Assembly: GCA_002337545.1 (NCBI GenBank)
Contig: DDGE01000055.1
Coordinates: 88,093 to 134,764, forward strand
Length of the DNA: 46,672 bases
Direction of reading: 5' to 3'
DNA from: Phycisphaerales bacterium UBA1910
GTDB taxonomy: Bacteria; Planctomycetota; Phycisphaerae; Phycisphaerales; UBA1924
Positions 15,389 to 23,734 of the stretch are shown one piece after another. A program made the translations under genes and the position numbers. Each line of letters begins with the position of its first letter. Position 1 is the first letter of the stretch. The notes beneath the pieces are model-generated. The model was given only the letters and a program-made list of their open reading frames with translations. It did not search any database and had not been told where the DNA came from.

Positions 15389-16651
15389 TCATGGGCAACC
15401 GTTTGCGAACTGCTGAACGAATATGGACACATCGAAAAAGTCGTGTCGTCCATTCTGATTCAGGTCTGCGTCGACCTCTTGCTCGTTGTATTGACGAATA
15501 AACTCACTGACATCGAAGAAGTTGAGCTGACCGTCACGCTGAAAATCCACTGCGCACAGTGTGTCAAGACGAATAAGCGCCGTACGCACCTCAAGCGTCT
15601 CGAACTCAATACCCGACACCGCGAATGTTGAACCATCCGGCGAAACAGTATCGACAGACCGGACATCGATGATCCCCGACAGATCGATTCCTTGCATCGC
15701 GAAGTAATCCATCGCGTTCAAGAGACCAGTGTCCGCAGTCCAGACGAAACCATCCGCGGCTCCCCCCGGGCTGAAACTGTAGTAGTTTGTGCCGACCACA
15801 ACGCTGCCGTCATCGGTAATCCCACGCGCGATTCCAAACCCCGTGCCAACGGGCGTACCGGGCAGCAACCCGAGCATATGGCCTGTGTATTCCTGCCCGT
15901 CCCACTCCCAGTATGCCGGCACGCGCGAGATCACATTGAGGTCGTACAGATTCCCTGCGATGAACTTGCCATCAGCGCTGACTGCCTCGGCAACGGAACC
16001 AACATCGGTATTATCAAGATCGAGCATGACCCCATCCCGCCATGCCCGCGGCTGCCAGGGCCCGGTCACGCTCGCTTCCCATCCGACCGCGACAGAGCCA
16101 TCAAAGTTCAGCGCGTTGACGCGGCAGCTCCGGCCTGGGATTGCTTCGAGAGGAGTCAGGCTGAAACCCGGCTCCCAGATACTCGGGCTTGCCCCAACCG
16201 ATGTGTTCCAATAGAAACCGCTGATCGTGGATCCATCGCCCGAGAGTCCCCACGCGCTGCTGATTGAGCCGTCCACAACCTGTGCATCCGGCTCGTTGAC
16301 GACATCGAGGGAGACCCAACCATCCGCGTACATATCCCAGTGCCCCTGGGTCATCAGGGTCTCGGTACTGTTCGTGATTGACGCAGAAATGTATCGCCCG
16401 TCGTACGAGATATCGGGTGAGCCCGCCGCGACACCAAGCGTGGGCAGCGTGGAACGCCCGAGCAGGACAGGCCCGGTCTGCTCGCTCCATCGGAAGGTCT
16501 CGTAAGGCCCAGCAAGGTTTCCCGCCGCGTAACGACCATCATACGACAGATCAGAAACATAGTAGTTACTGGGAAGAACAGTGACCGATTGAGCGATTGC
16601 ACTCTGCGCAATCAGTGTCATCATCGGGAGGGTGAGATAAGCAGTTTTCAT
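15389..16651 (-). CDS. Secreted GC-type dockerin protein, paralogue B
   Basis: Exported protein of 420 residues. The signal peptide MKTAYLTLPMMTLIAQSAIA is followed by QSVTVLPSNYYVSDLSYDGR. The body repeats a unit of about 45 residues with the pattern SxDGxxxxGxxxxxxxxxxxxW (for example SYDGRYAAGN, SGDGSTISGF, NFDGSVAVGW, SADGKFIAGN, TDDGSVVVGT), which is the HAF-type extracellular repeat and probably a beta-propeller. The C-terminal 60 residues form a GC-type dockerin with NFFDVSEFIRQYN and DFFDVSIFVQQF and end in NGCP. It is a tandem paralogue of the gene at 16685, 33 bases downstream of it, and probably in one transcript. Confidence 0.85.
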   Translation of the reverse strand: MKTAYLTLPMMTLIAQSAIAQSVTVLPSNYYVSDLSYDGRYAAGNLAGPYETFRWSEQTGPVLLGRSTLPTLGVAAGSPDISYDGRYISASITNSTETLMTQGHWDMYADGWVSLDVVNEPDAQVVDGSISSAWGLSGDGSTISGFYWNTSVGASPSIWEPGFSLTPLEAIPGRSCRVNALNFDGSVAVGWEASVTGPWQPRAWRDGVMLDLDNTDVGSVAEAVSADGKFIAGNLYDLNVISRVPAYWEWDGQEYTGHMLGLLPGTPVGTGFGIARGITDDGSVVVGTNYYSFSPGGAADGFVWTADTGLLNAMDYFAMQGIDLSGIIDVRSVDTVSPDGSTFAVSGIEFETLEVRTALIRLDTLCAVDFQRDGQLNFFDVSEFIRQYNEQEVDADLNQNGRHDFFDVSIFVQQFANGCP

Positions 16652-16684
16652 GGGGTATTCCTTGTATTGTGCTTTCGATCTGAA

Positions 16685-17968
16685 TCAGGGGCAGCCGGCG
16701 TTATACGCGCTGAGGAATGCGGATACATCGAAGAAGTCATGCACGCCATCGCCGTTCAAATCCGCGGCGGAGTCTTGCGATTGGTACAGACCCAGGAACG
16801 CGCTCACATCAAAGAAATCGAGCGTCCCATCATCGTTCAAATCCGCGACGCACGCGCGAGGCAGGCGCAGGATGACACTCCCGACAAGTCCGGATCGACT
16901 ATTGAAGTAGTCGGCAATGAAGGTCGATCCATCAGGAGAAACCGCGTATACCCCGATGATGTCGATCTCATCGTCGAACTCAAAGCCGAGCGAAGTGAAA
17001 TAGTCCATCGCATTAACAAGACCGGTTTCCTCGGTCCACACGATCCCATCCGCAGTACCGCCGGGATTAAAACTGTAATAGTTGGACCCTACTACGATGG
17101 AGCCGTCGTCCGAAACACTGTTCGCGACTGCCCAACCGTTGAACGCCGGCGTGCCGGGAAGCAGCGGGAGTTTCTGTTCGATGTACGCATTGCCGTCCCA
17201 ACGCCAGATCGTTGCCACTCGATTCTGTGTTGAGACCTCAAAGGAGTATCCCACGACGATATCTCCCGAGGAGTTGACGCCCTCGCATCCGGTGAAGGCC
17301 TCATTCGGCGACAACCGCATCTTCACGCCATGTCGCCAGACGGTGGGTTGCCACGCGCCATCGGGGCGTTCTTCCCATCCCACCGCGATCGAGCCATCGA
17401 GGTTCAACGCATCCACGCGTGCACTCCGACCCGGATCAACATCGAGCATCACAAGCCCGGTTGTCTCCGACCAGGTACTAGGCACGGCGTTTCCATAGTT
17501 TGTGCCAGCACCCCAGACGAACCCCCCGATCGTTTCGCCGTCCCCGGACAGAGCCCACGCCGATCCGATGTTCGAATCAAGCGTGGCAGTCCCGGGCTCG
17601 CCGAGTTCAACGACAGAGTTCCACTGCTGATTCTCCCAATAACCGAGCGTGAGGTACGAGCCAGTCTCATCGATGATCGATGCAGAGACCCGAGTTCCAT
17701 CATGCGAAATATCCGGCGTACCCGCCGCGACGCCGATGACTTCCAGAGTCCCACCACCAATGAGTTCGACCCCATTGGCTTCGCTCCAAATGAACGGTTC
17801 GTAGGGCCCCACCAGATTCCCCGTCGCAACTGTCCCGTCGTATGACAGATCGCTCGCGAAGTAGAAATCCGGCAGGAAAGTGGCGGTCTGCGCGTGTGCA
17901 TGCCCCCATCCACACGCGATCGTCGCCGCACATACCGTGCCCAGGGTGCTGAGTTTCAGTGGTCTCAT
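16685..17968 (-). CDS. Secreted GC-type dockerin protein, paralogue A
   Basis: 427-residue sister of the gene at 15389, with the same order: signal peptide (MRPLKLSTLGTVCAATIACG to AHA), QTATFLPDFYFASDLSYDGT, SxDGxxxxG propeller-type repeats, and a C-terminal dockerin with two FFDVSAFL repeats ending NAGCP. The two proteins align along their whole length, including LSYDG, SAWGLSGDG/SAWALSGDG, LNFDGSVAVGWE/LNLDGSIAVGWE and NAMDYF. This points to a gene duplication followed by divergence. SD AAGGA is 6 bases before the ATG. The dockerin loops (ADLNDDGTLDFF, ADLNGDGVHDFF) retain the Asp/Asn positions expected to bind calcium. The attachment partner is unknown. Confidence 0.85.
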   Translation of the reverse strand: MRPLKLSTLGTVCAATIACGWGHAHAQTATFLPDFYFASDLSYDGTVATGNLVGPYEPFIWSEANGVELIGGGTLEVIGVAAGTPDISHDGTRVSASIIDETGSYLTLGYWENQQWNSVVELGEPGTATLDSNIGSAWALSGDGETIGGFVWGAGTNYGNAVPSTWSETTGLVMLDVDPGRSARVDALNLDGSIAVGWEERPDGAWQPTVWRHGVKMRLSPNEAFTGCEGVNSSGDIVVGYSFEVSTQNRVATIWRWDGNAYIEQKLPLLPGTPAFNGWAVANSVSDDGSIVVGSNYYSFNPGGTADGIVWTEETGLVNAMDYFTSLGFEFDDEIDIIGVYAVSPDGSTFIADYFNSRSGLVGSVILRLPRACVADLNDDGTLDFFDVSAFLGLYQSQDSAADLNGDGVHDFFDVSAFLSAYNAGCP

Positions 17969-18000
17969 GTCGTGTCCTTGTGGTTTCAGTTTCAGAAATG

Positions 18001-18028
18001 CCCCGTTGCCCCGGTAAAGGCAACGGGC
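18001..18028 (-). terminator. Possible terminator between the CTERM gene and dockerin paralogue A
   Basis: CCCGTTGCC pairs with GGCAACGGG (9 bases) around an 8-base loop in the 103-base gap after the minus-strand gene ending at 18072. Only ATTTCTG follows on the minus strand, so termination may be partial. Confidence 0.5.
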
Positions 18029-18071
18029 ACAGCGTGCATCGTCTTGGGGTGCACCGATGGAAAAGAGAGTT

Positions 18072-18710
18072 TTATCGACGGCGGCGACGCGAGAGGGTCA
18101 ACAGACCACACCCGAGAAGCGACGCGGTGCCCGGAACTGGCACCGTGTTGAATGAGATGTTGTCGATGATGGTCTGCGGGCTCACAAACGCGAAACCGAC
18201 GAATGCAACGCGATCAAAGGAATCGCCACCGCTCGTCGTGAAGTTGAACCAGTTGTCGCCGCCAGGGCCGTAAATCGGGAACTCCCAGAAGAACGAGCCA
18301 ACCTCGACGCCGTCCTTCTCCGCGACCGCGATCATCCCGCCAGAAATGAAGTCCGCGGGGCCCGCGTTGTCCCAAACCTGTGCCGAGAACTCAGTGACAT
18401 CCGTATCGAACTCGATCGCAACACCAAAGTTGCCAACCATCACATTGTTGTTGGGCAACCAACCGAATCCGGGGGTCGCGTTCAGGTTGTCAACGAATGT
18501 GTTCCCGTCAAGCCCGTACAGCGAGCTGACCCCGATCCCCGACCATGAGTCGTGCGCGATCCCGCTCCCGGTCGGACCACCCGCCTCATCAAAGTTAAGC
18601 GTGGTCCCATATGTCGGTGCGCTAGCCCCGACCGAAACATCCACGCTTGCGCAAGCGATGCTGGATGCGAATGCCAATCCAACCAGTGAAATCTGTCGTG
18701 TGCGGTTCAT
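18072..18710 (-). CDS. Secreted PxPG-CTERM protein
   Basis: 212 residues. The signal peptide MNRTRQISLVGLAFASSIACA is followed by a beta-rich body with LNFDEAGGPTGS at its start and VAIEFDTDVTEFSAQVWDN, a pattern seen in many planctomycete and proteobacterial PEP-CTERM proteins of unknown role. The tail is VPVPG, TASLLGCGLLTL, then SRRRRR, the same PxPG variant as the three others in this window. ATG 18710 has AAGGAGAGAAG directly upstream; the longer open frame to 18827 has no signal peptide at its start. It is divergent from the gene at 18923, and the dockerin paralogues follow on the same strand. Confidence 0.8.
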   Translation of the reverse strand: MNRTRQISLVGLAFASSIACASVDVSVGASAPTYGTTLNFDEAGGPTGSGIAHDSWSGIGVSSLYGLDGNTFVDNLNATPGFGWLPNNNVMVGNFGVAIEFDTDVTEFSAQVWDNAGPADFISGGMIAVAEKDGVEVGSFFWEFPIYGPGGDNWFNFTTSGGDSFDRVAFVGFAFVSPQTIIDNISFNTVPVPGTASLLGCGLLTLSRRRRR

Positions 18711-18828
18711 GTCTTCTCTCCTTGTTCTTTCTCTATGCATGTGAGGTGGTCTTGTAGAACTCACCCGAGTTCGATCTCCCTCAGGAGGTGTTCCGATCAA
18801 ATTACAACGGAGAGGGACGAGAGTCAAC

Positions 18829-18891
18829 TGTCAAAATTGACATTTTGTATGACATTTTTCCGTTGTCAAATACTCCTCAACCCTGTACCAT
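18829..18891 (+). promoter_or_regulatory. Promoter with overlapping TGTCA/TGACA operator-like repeats
   Basis: TGTCAAAATTGACA at 18829-18842 is a perfect 6-2-6 inverted repeat. TGACA (18850-18854) and TGTCA (18864-18868) form a second, wider pair. TTGTCA at 18863-18868 and TACCAT at 18886-18891 are 17 bases apart and make a plausible -35/-10 pair for the gene at 18923, so the second half-site overlaps the -35 box. A repressor or autoregulator is expected to bind here (inference). Confidence 0.5.
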
Positions 18892-18922
18892 TCATCCATA
18901 TGAAACCGGAGCTTCACATCGC

Positions 18923-20191
18923 ATGACACCCACAAACACCAAATCAAGGGGGGCAGAGACCGCCTCAGTAGGGGATGTCCTTGACTCCTTTTACAATGTG
19001 CGAACATGCGTCCTCGACCTATTCGAGGCCAGTGACCTCGATCCAACCAAGACGCGAGAGCTCGCACGCGATCTGGGGCTCAATCGTGGACTCGCGTGGA
19101 GACTCTCTCGGATCGTGCGGGCAGATGACAGCGCCAGTGTCGCTCACGATGTGCCGGGGAAATCAAGCCTGTTGCGATTCGCGGCCAGGTGCATTGAACT
19201 CGGCGCGGACCAATCCCTGATCGATCAACTCATCGAATCTGTTGATCACTACGAGGCTTCAATCGCAGCATGCACCGGAAGTCGAAAGACACTCGCGATG
19301 CTTCTCGCCAACCAGACCGAGAAAGCGACGCAACAGGACCGGGAACGCGCTCGACGCACGCTCTTCGAGGGCGCGTGCTCAGTCTGGGGCGTACAGGCAC
19401 AAACTCGGTTCGTGACCGTCTTCCTTCTCCCCTCGAAGGAAGACCCGGACATGGTCGACGCCGCACATGTCACCGGGTACATCGGTTTCCGCCGCTTGGG
19501 TGAAAGACCATGGCCGATGAGCTATGAAGCCGTTCATGACGCGGAGGGCAACGCCGTACATATCAAGAAAGTGCCCCTTGACCCACGAGGCTACGAAGAA
19601 GGGCAGCTCCAGCTCCTGCCCGATTTCTGCGAGCCGCGTGAACCGGAGATCGAGGTCGAAGTCAACGGCGACTACAAGTGCTTCAACCTTGCAGCCGGCC
19701 CTGTCGGCAATCTGGGCATGACGGATTGCGTATTCGGGAGCTATCTCACCAACATCTACCCCCGCTACACCCCGATCGAAAGCGCACACCTTGAGACCGC
19801 GGGCTTCATGGTGCTGCTGCAAGCCCCCGTCGAGCGGGTCCTCTTCGATTACTTCGTTCACAAAGACATCGAATCCGTCGGCGAACCCGTGACGCATTTG
19901 CTCGACCGGCTCACCTACCCGCATATCAACCGGGAAGAGTTCTTCGATCGACAATCAATCCACATCGACGAAACACACCGCAGCATCGCGCAGACGGCCA
20001 AGGGGGCCTACACACCCCATATCAGCTGGTATTCAAAGCTGTTGACCTTCGTCACCGAACGCATCCAGGAACCGCTCGATGCGTTCGAGGGCACTCGCTT
20101 CGAGATGAACTATCCACCGATCTCCACGACCCTCAGCAGACGGATCACACTCGCGCGAAATCCAGACGATCCAGCAAAAATCAATCGTTGA
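18923..20191 (+). CDS. Unrecognised 422-residue protein with helical N-terminus
   Basis: I do not recognise this family. There is no signal peptide or membrane segment. Residues 15-75 are helical, and KTRELARDLGLNRGLAWRLSRI reads like a helix-turn-helix, which would suit DNA binding. The remainder has strand-rich segments (RFVTVFLLPSKE, IEVEVNGDYKCFNLAAGPVG) and a C-terminal half with few hydrophobic stretches. Start: ATG 18923 is downstream of a promoter-like element with inverted repeats; GGAG lies about 13 bases before it, further than ideal. It ends 11 bases inside the last codons of the convergent pilus operon. A transcriptional regulator acting on its own promoter or the divergent CTERM gene is one possibility, with modest support. 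Confidence 0.65.
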   Translation: MTPTNTKSRGAETASVGDVLDSFYNVRTCVLDLFEASDLDPTKTRELARDLGLNRGLAWRLSRIVRADDSASVAHDVPGKSSLLRFAARCIELGADQSLIDQLIESVDHYEASIAACTGSRKTLAMLLANQTEKATQQDRERARRTLFEGACSVWGVQAQTRFVTVFLLPSKEDPDMVDAAHVTGYIGFRRLGERPWPMSYEAVHDAEGNAVHIKKVPLDPRGYEEGQLQLLPDFCEPREPEIEVEVNGDYKCFNLAAGPVGNLGMTDCVFGSYLTNIYPRYTPIESAHLETAGFMVLLQAPVERVLFDYFVHKDIESVGEPVTHLLDRLTYPHINREEFFDRQSIHIDETHRSIAQTAKGAYTPHISWYSKLLTFVTERIQEPLDAFEGTRFEMNYPPISTTLSRRITLARNPDDPAKINR

Positions 20192-20795
20192 GGCGTGGCG
20201 ATGCACTCGCGACCAGACGGATCGTCGGCGCGGCGAGTGAGGAACCGACAGTCAGATCCTGCATGTCGTCGGGCTGAATGATCAGATCCACTGTCGCCCG
20301 CTTCAGACGCGGACCGACATCGTATTCCATCACGAACTTCACATCGTTGAGGCCCGACAGCAGCGGCGCGGTATCCTGATCCTCATAGGTCCCGTCCACA
20401 TAGGTTGTCACGATGTACCACAGCTCGTACGGCCCGTCATTTCCAGTCGCATCGCGACGCTCAAGCCGTGTCACACGCTCCGTGCCCGTAGAGAGCTCAC
20501 GGAATGAGACGAACTCGATGTAATCCGACTCGATCTCCGGCGTCAGAACCGGGTTCACCGGGTACGGCCCGAACGAATCGCCCGTACGGATCATCGCGGT
20601 CAATCGTTGCATCACGATGCGCGCCACAACATTCGTTGACGCACCCTCGCTCGTAACCTGATACCCCTTAAAAGAAGTATTCAACGCGGCCATCGTCGCG
20701 GTAAGCAAGGTTGAAGTGATCGTGAGCGAGATCAGGACTTCGATCATGCTGAACCCGCGTCGCGGCGATCGTGATGGAGTGCGACGCATTTGCAT
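20181..20795 (-). CDS. Prepilin-like minor pseudopilin (PulJ/GspJ-like)
   Basis: 204 residues. The N-terminus MQMRRTPSRSPRRG then FSMIEVLISLTITSTLL is a prepilin leader with cleavage after Gly and Glu at mature position 5. The body is of PulJ-like type (VVARIVMQRLTAMIRTG, then short strands). It is the last gene of the pilus operon: its ATG overlaps the stop of the preceding gene in a TGATG arrangement, which suggests translational coupling. Its end overlaps the convergent gene at 18923 by 11 bases. Minor pseudopilins cap or prime the pilus and its relatives. Whether this one serves a type IV pilus or a type II secretion machine cannot be decided here. Confidence 0.8.
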   Translation of the reverse strand: MQMRRTPSRSPRRGFSMIEVLISLTITSTLLTATMAALNTSFKGYQVTSEGASTNVVARIVMQRLTAMIRTGDSFGPYPVNPVLTPEIESDYIEFVSFRELSTGTERVTRLERRDATGNDGPYELWYIVTTYVDGTYEDQDTAPLLSGLNDVKFVMEYDVGPRLKRATVDLIIQPDDMQDLTVGSSLAAPTIRLVASASPRLND

Positions 20796-23719
20796 CAGTA
20801 GGTTCCCTCCTGGTATGAACCAGAAACCGGCGGCATCGACAACGGGAGCAAGAGGCCCGAGGGAAGACGCATGTTGGGGTTGTGACGCACGCGGATTTTG
20901 CCGAAGCCATTGAAAGGCACCGGTGTCGACCCCGCGGGCTGTGGCTCTTCGTACGACACATCCGCCAGACCATCCCCGTTCGTGTCATACCCGATGATGC
21001 GTACACCACCGACAATCGGGAGATCGTTGGGGTCGATGGATTCGTAATCGCCGTCGCCAGAACCGAAATACCCGAGGGATGCGTTGAACCCCGCAGGATT
21101 CCCGATCGGGTTGCCAAAGACATCCACGAGCGGGCCCTCGCCATGCGTCGGATCAAAGGTGAGCAGCAGCGCACCGTCGATCGTGGTATTGCCACGCGCA
21201 TCCAGAACACCCGCGATGATCGCGCCCTGAAGCGCAATGTTCTGCTCAGGAGGCGAGTTGAACGAGCCCAGATCCACCGAGTAGTTCGGCAGCATCATCG
21301 AACTCGTCAGGATGGTGTCCATATCGTTGTCGTCCGGGTTCAGGTTCGAGTTATCCGGCTCGTCGGGATGAACCGTCGTAAAACGAGTCGCTCCCGTGAA
21401 CTGCAGCTTGTTGCGAACCTGTGTGTACTCCACAGGTGTGTCCGACACGATCGATCCCACGAACAGGCAATCATGGAAACGAACATTGTTTGACAGTGTT
21501 TTCGTATCCACGACACGCTTGCCGTCGATCACAATCGGATCCGGCAGCAGGTTGTAGCTCTCCCCGAACGATCCGATCTCGCTCTGAGGCACATCGCCTG
21601 TATCCAGCGGAGAGATCGAGACATTCGTCATGAGGATCATCTGATCCGGCGGCACCGCCGTGCTCGGGAGTGTTGGTGGAGCATTGCTCGCATCCTCGCC
21701 CGCATCATCGCCATACACAAAGCGTGGGAACTTGGGTGTCGGACGACCATCCGTGTCCAGGATGTTCGCACCATACTCCGACCAGAGCGGATGCACATTC
21801 TGTGTATAGGTCTCGACATGCGTGGAACCGACGAAGGTGCAGTTCACAAACAAGCCATTGAGCCCGACAGGCACTTTCACATTCCGGAAGACCATGTTCT
21901 CGAACACCGGACGCCAGTACACATCCGAATAGCTCGGTGAGTTGTACGGCGCATTCTCGAAGTAAGCCCAAAGATGGTTATCCGGGAGCCCGTCATAGTC
22001 CGAATCTTCCCAAACAGGGAACAGATGAGGATCATCCTCATCCACCGAGTTCATATCCAGAGTCCAGGCGCTGAGCGACGAGACATCAGTCCCGAGCTGA
22101 TCCGCGACCTGCTGCCAGAACGGGTCACCATCCGCGGCCGCGATCAAGGCGTTCTCCGTATCCGCGAAGCTGCTCGCGTTGATATCGGGAAGCGTCAAGT
22201 CATCGGCACCGAACTCGAGCGCAGACTCATCATCCTCTGGAACGATCGCACCGCGCAAACGCTCCTCGATGGCGCCTTGATTTGATTCCCAATCGCTCGC
22301 CTCGACCTTGAAGACGAGACGACCATGAACCTTCGCGTACCGATCCATCGCATCGATGTACCCGTCGCGCCAGCCCAACTCCTCATCAGGATAAACATTG
22401 TGGAAGCCGTCGTAATCGAAAGGATCTTCGTCTTCGGGCTGATAGATGCGATCGTTGTTCACATCAAGGAAGCCGAAGACGCCGTTCTCGTTTCGGTCCG
22501 GATGCCCGCCGTCGATCAGCAGAGCAAGATCTTCATCAATAACCTCACCGCCGGAGCCCACGAACTCGGGTGTGCTGCCATCAAGTCCGGCGCGTGTGCC
22601 CGCGATGAGATCTGCGGAGAGGGTCACCCGGTTGTCGCCGTTGGTGTCGTAATGGCGGATGAAGATATCGATCTCGTCGATATAGCCGTCCTGCGTGGCG
22701 TCATTGAATGCGCCATCATTCTCACCGTCACCATCGAAATCCGCATCCGAGGGGATACCCGCTCCCTCGATCGGGTGTCCCACTCGGAGGCGGTTATCTC
22801 CGTCGACATCGTTCGTGCTCAGTCCCAGGAAGAACTCCTGGATCTTGGTATCGAGAACAGGATCAAGCCCAAGGAAATCCGACCGCATCACGATCGGATC
22901 ACCCGCGGCAAAATCGACCTCGTCGAAACGAGCGCCGAGCTCACCCTCGATCTGGACATTCTTTCCGATCAGGATCTTCGAATGCGAAATGATTGCCTGG
23001 TCGACTGTTTTGATGATCTGGTAATCACGCGTGATGATCCGTCGGATCGGCTTGTTGTTGCGTTGGAAGTCGTACACGATCCCCTCGACGATGACGCGGA
23101 TCATGTTCCCACCCGCGAGCGGAGCGTATCGGATCTGATACGCCGGTGGCGGGTTCGAGTTCTCAGGGTCCTCCCACTCGGACAACAGAACCGGCGGGGT
23201 GTTCACCCAATAGCTGCCTTCATAGATGCCCGAGGTGATGTCAGTTGGCGCGGTGGAAATCGCAGGGGTATCGATGTAATCAAACCCGGTGAGAATGTTC
23301 ACATCAGCCGCGTGCGAGTTCACCAACGCCTCAGCGATCCCCGAAGGATCCACACTCTCGGAATACCCGTCGCGGGGCGGCGCGACCATGTAACTCCCGA
23401 TTAGCCCCGAGTCACCCTTCCAGAGCGCCCAGGTAATATCCGCATCAAGATTGCTCTCCGCCACGATGAAACGCGACGAGGCCTCGTTCAACCGATGCTC
23501 GGCAACCGCGAGCCCTGTTTCTGCAGCGCTCATCGCACGCATCACATGCAGGTGCATATTCGCCGTACGGATGTTGCCTGTGGACGCGACGGCCATCGCC
23601 GCGACCAGGGAGCCGAAGATGATCAAGAACATCATGGACAACACGGACGCGATCCCACGCCGTGAGATCGGGAGCCGCTTGCCATGCTTGCGTTGAGTTT
23701 TCGTTGCGATCTTCCGCAT
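20795..23719 (-). CDS. Very large PilX-like pilus-associated protein with Asp-rich loops
   Basis: 974 residues. The basic N-terminus (MRKIATKTQRKHGKRLPISR) leads into one membrane helix, GIASVLSMMFLIIFGSLVAA, then TGNIRTANMHLHVMRAMSAAETGLAVAEHR, the layout of PilX-type minor pilins. Most of the protein is a long extracellular region with many EF-hand/dockerin-like acidic loops (DVDGDNRLRV, DADFDGDGENDG, DTNGDNRVTL, DVNNDRIYQPEDEDP), likely to bind calcium, then a beta-rich C-terminal half. Ordinary PilX proteins are under 200 residues, so this is five times longer and may act as a tip adhesin. It lies between PilV-like and PulJ-like genes with short gaps. SD GGAG lies 10 bases upstream. Role inferred from position and N-terminus. 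Confidence 0.75.
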   Translation of the reverse strand: MRKIATKTQRKHGKRLPISRRGIASVLSMMFLIIFGSLVAAMAVASTGNIRTANMHLHVMRAMSAAETGLAVAEHRLNEASSRFIVAESNLDADITWALWKGDSGLIGSYMVAPPRDGYSESVDPSGIAEALVNSHAADVNILTGFDYIDTPAISTAPTDITSGIYEGSYWVNTPPVLLSEWEDPENSNPPPAYQIRYAPLAGGNMIRVIVEGIVYDFQRNNKPIRRIITRDYQIIKTVDQAIISHSKILIGKNVQIEGELGARFDEVDFAAGDPIVMRSDFLGLDPVLDTKIQEFFLGLSTNDVDGDNRLRVGHPIEGAGIPSDADFDGDGENDGAFNDATQDGYIDEIDIFIRHYDTNGDNRVTLSADLIAGTRAGLDGSTPEFVGSGGEVIDEDLALLIDGGHPDRNENGVFGFLDVNNDRIYQPEDEDPFDYDGFHNVYPDEELGWRDGYIDAMDRYAKVHGRLVFKVEASDWESNQGAIEERLRGAIVPEDDESALEFGADDLTLPDINASSFADTENALIAAADGDPFWQQVADQLGTDVSSLSAWTLDMNSVDEDDPHLFPVWEDSDYDGLPDNHLWAYFENAPYNSPSYSDVYWRPVFENMVFRNVKVPVGLNGLFVNCTFVGSTHVETYTQNVHPLWSEYGANILDTDGRPTPKFPRFVYGDDAGEDASNAPPTLPSTAVPPDQMILMTNVSISPLDTGDVPQSEIGSFGESYNLLPDPIVIDGKRVVDTKTLSNNVRFHDCLFVGSIVSDTPVEYTQVRNKLQFTGATRFTTVHPDEPDNSNLNPDDNDMDTILTSSMMLPNYSVDLGSFNSPPEQNIALQGAIIAGVLDARGNTTIDGALLLTFDPTHGEGPLVDVFGNPIGNPAGFNASLGYFGSGDGDYESIDPNDLPIVGGVRIIGYDTNGDGLADVSYEEPQPAGSTPVPFNGFGKIRVRHNPNMRLPSGLLLPLSMPPVSGSYQEGTY

Positions 23720-23734
23720 GGTGTCAATCTCCGA

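Noticed and set aside
22325..23404. Plus-strand open frame opposite the PilX-like gene, and similar frames at 24591-25748, 28156-28767 and 37191-38099
   Set aside because: Shadows of strongly coding genes on the other strand; no start signals or family features.
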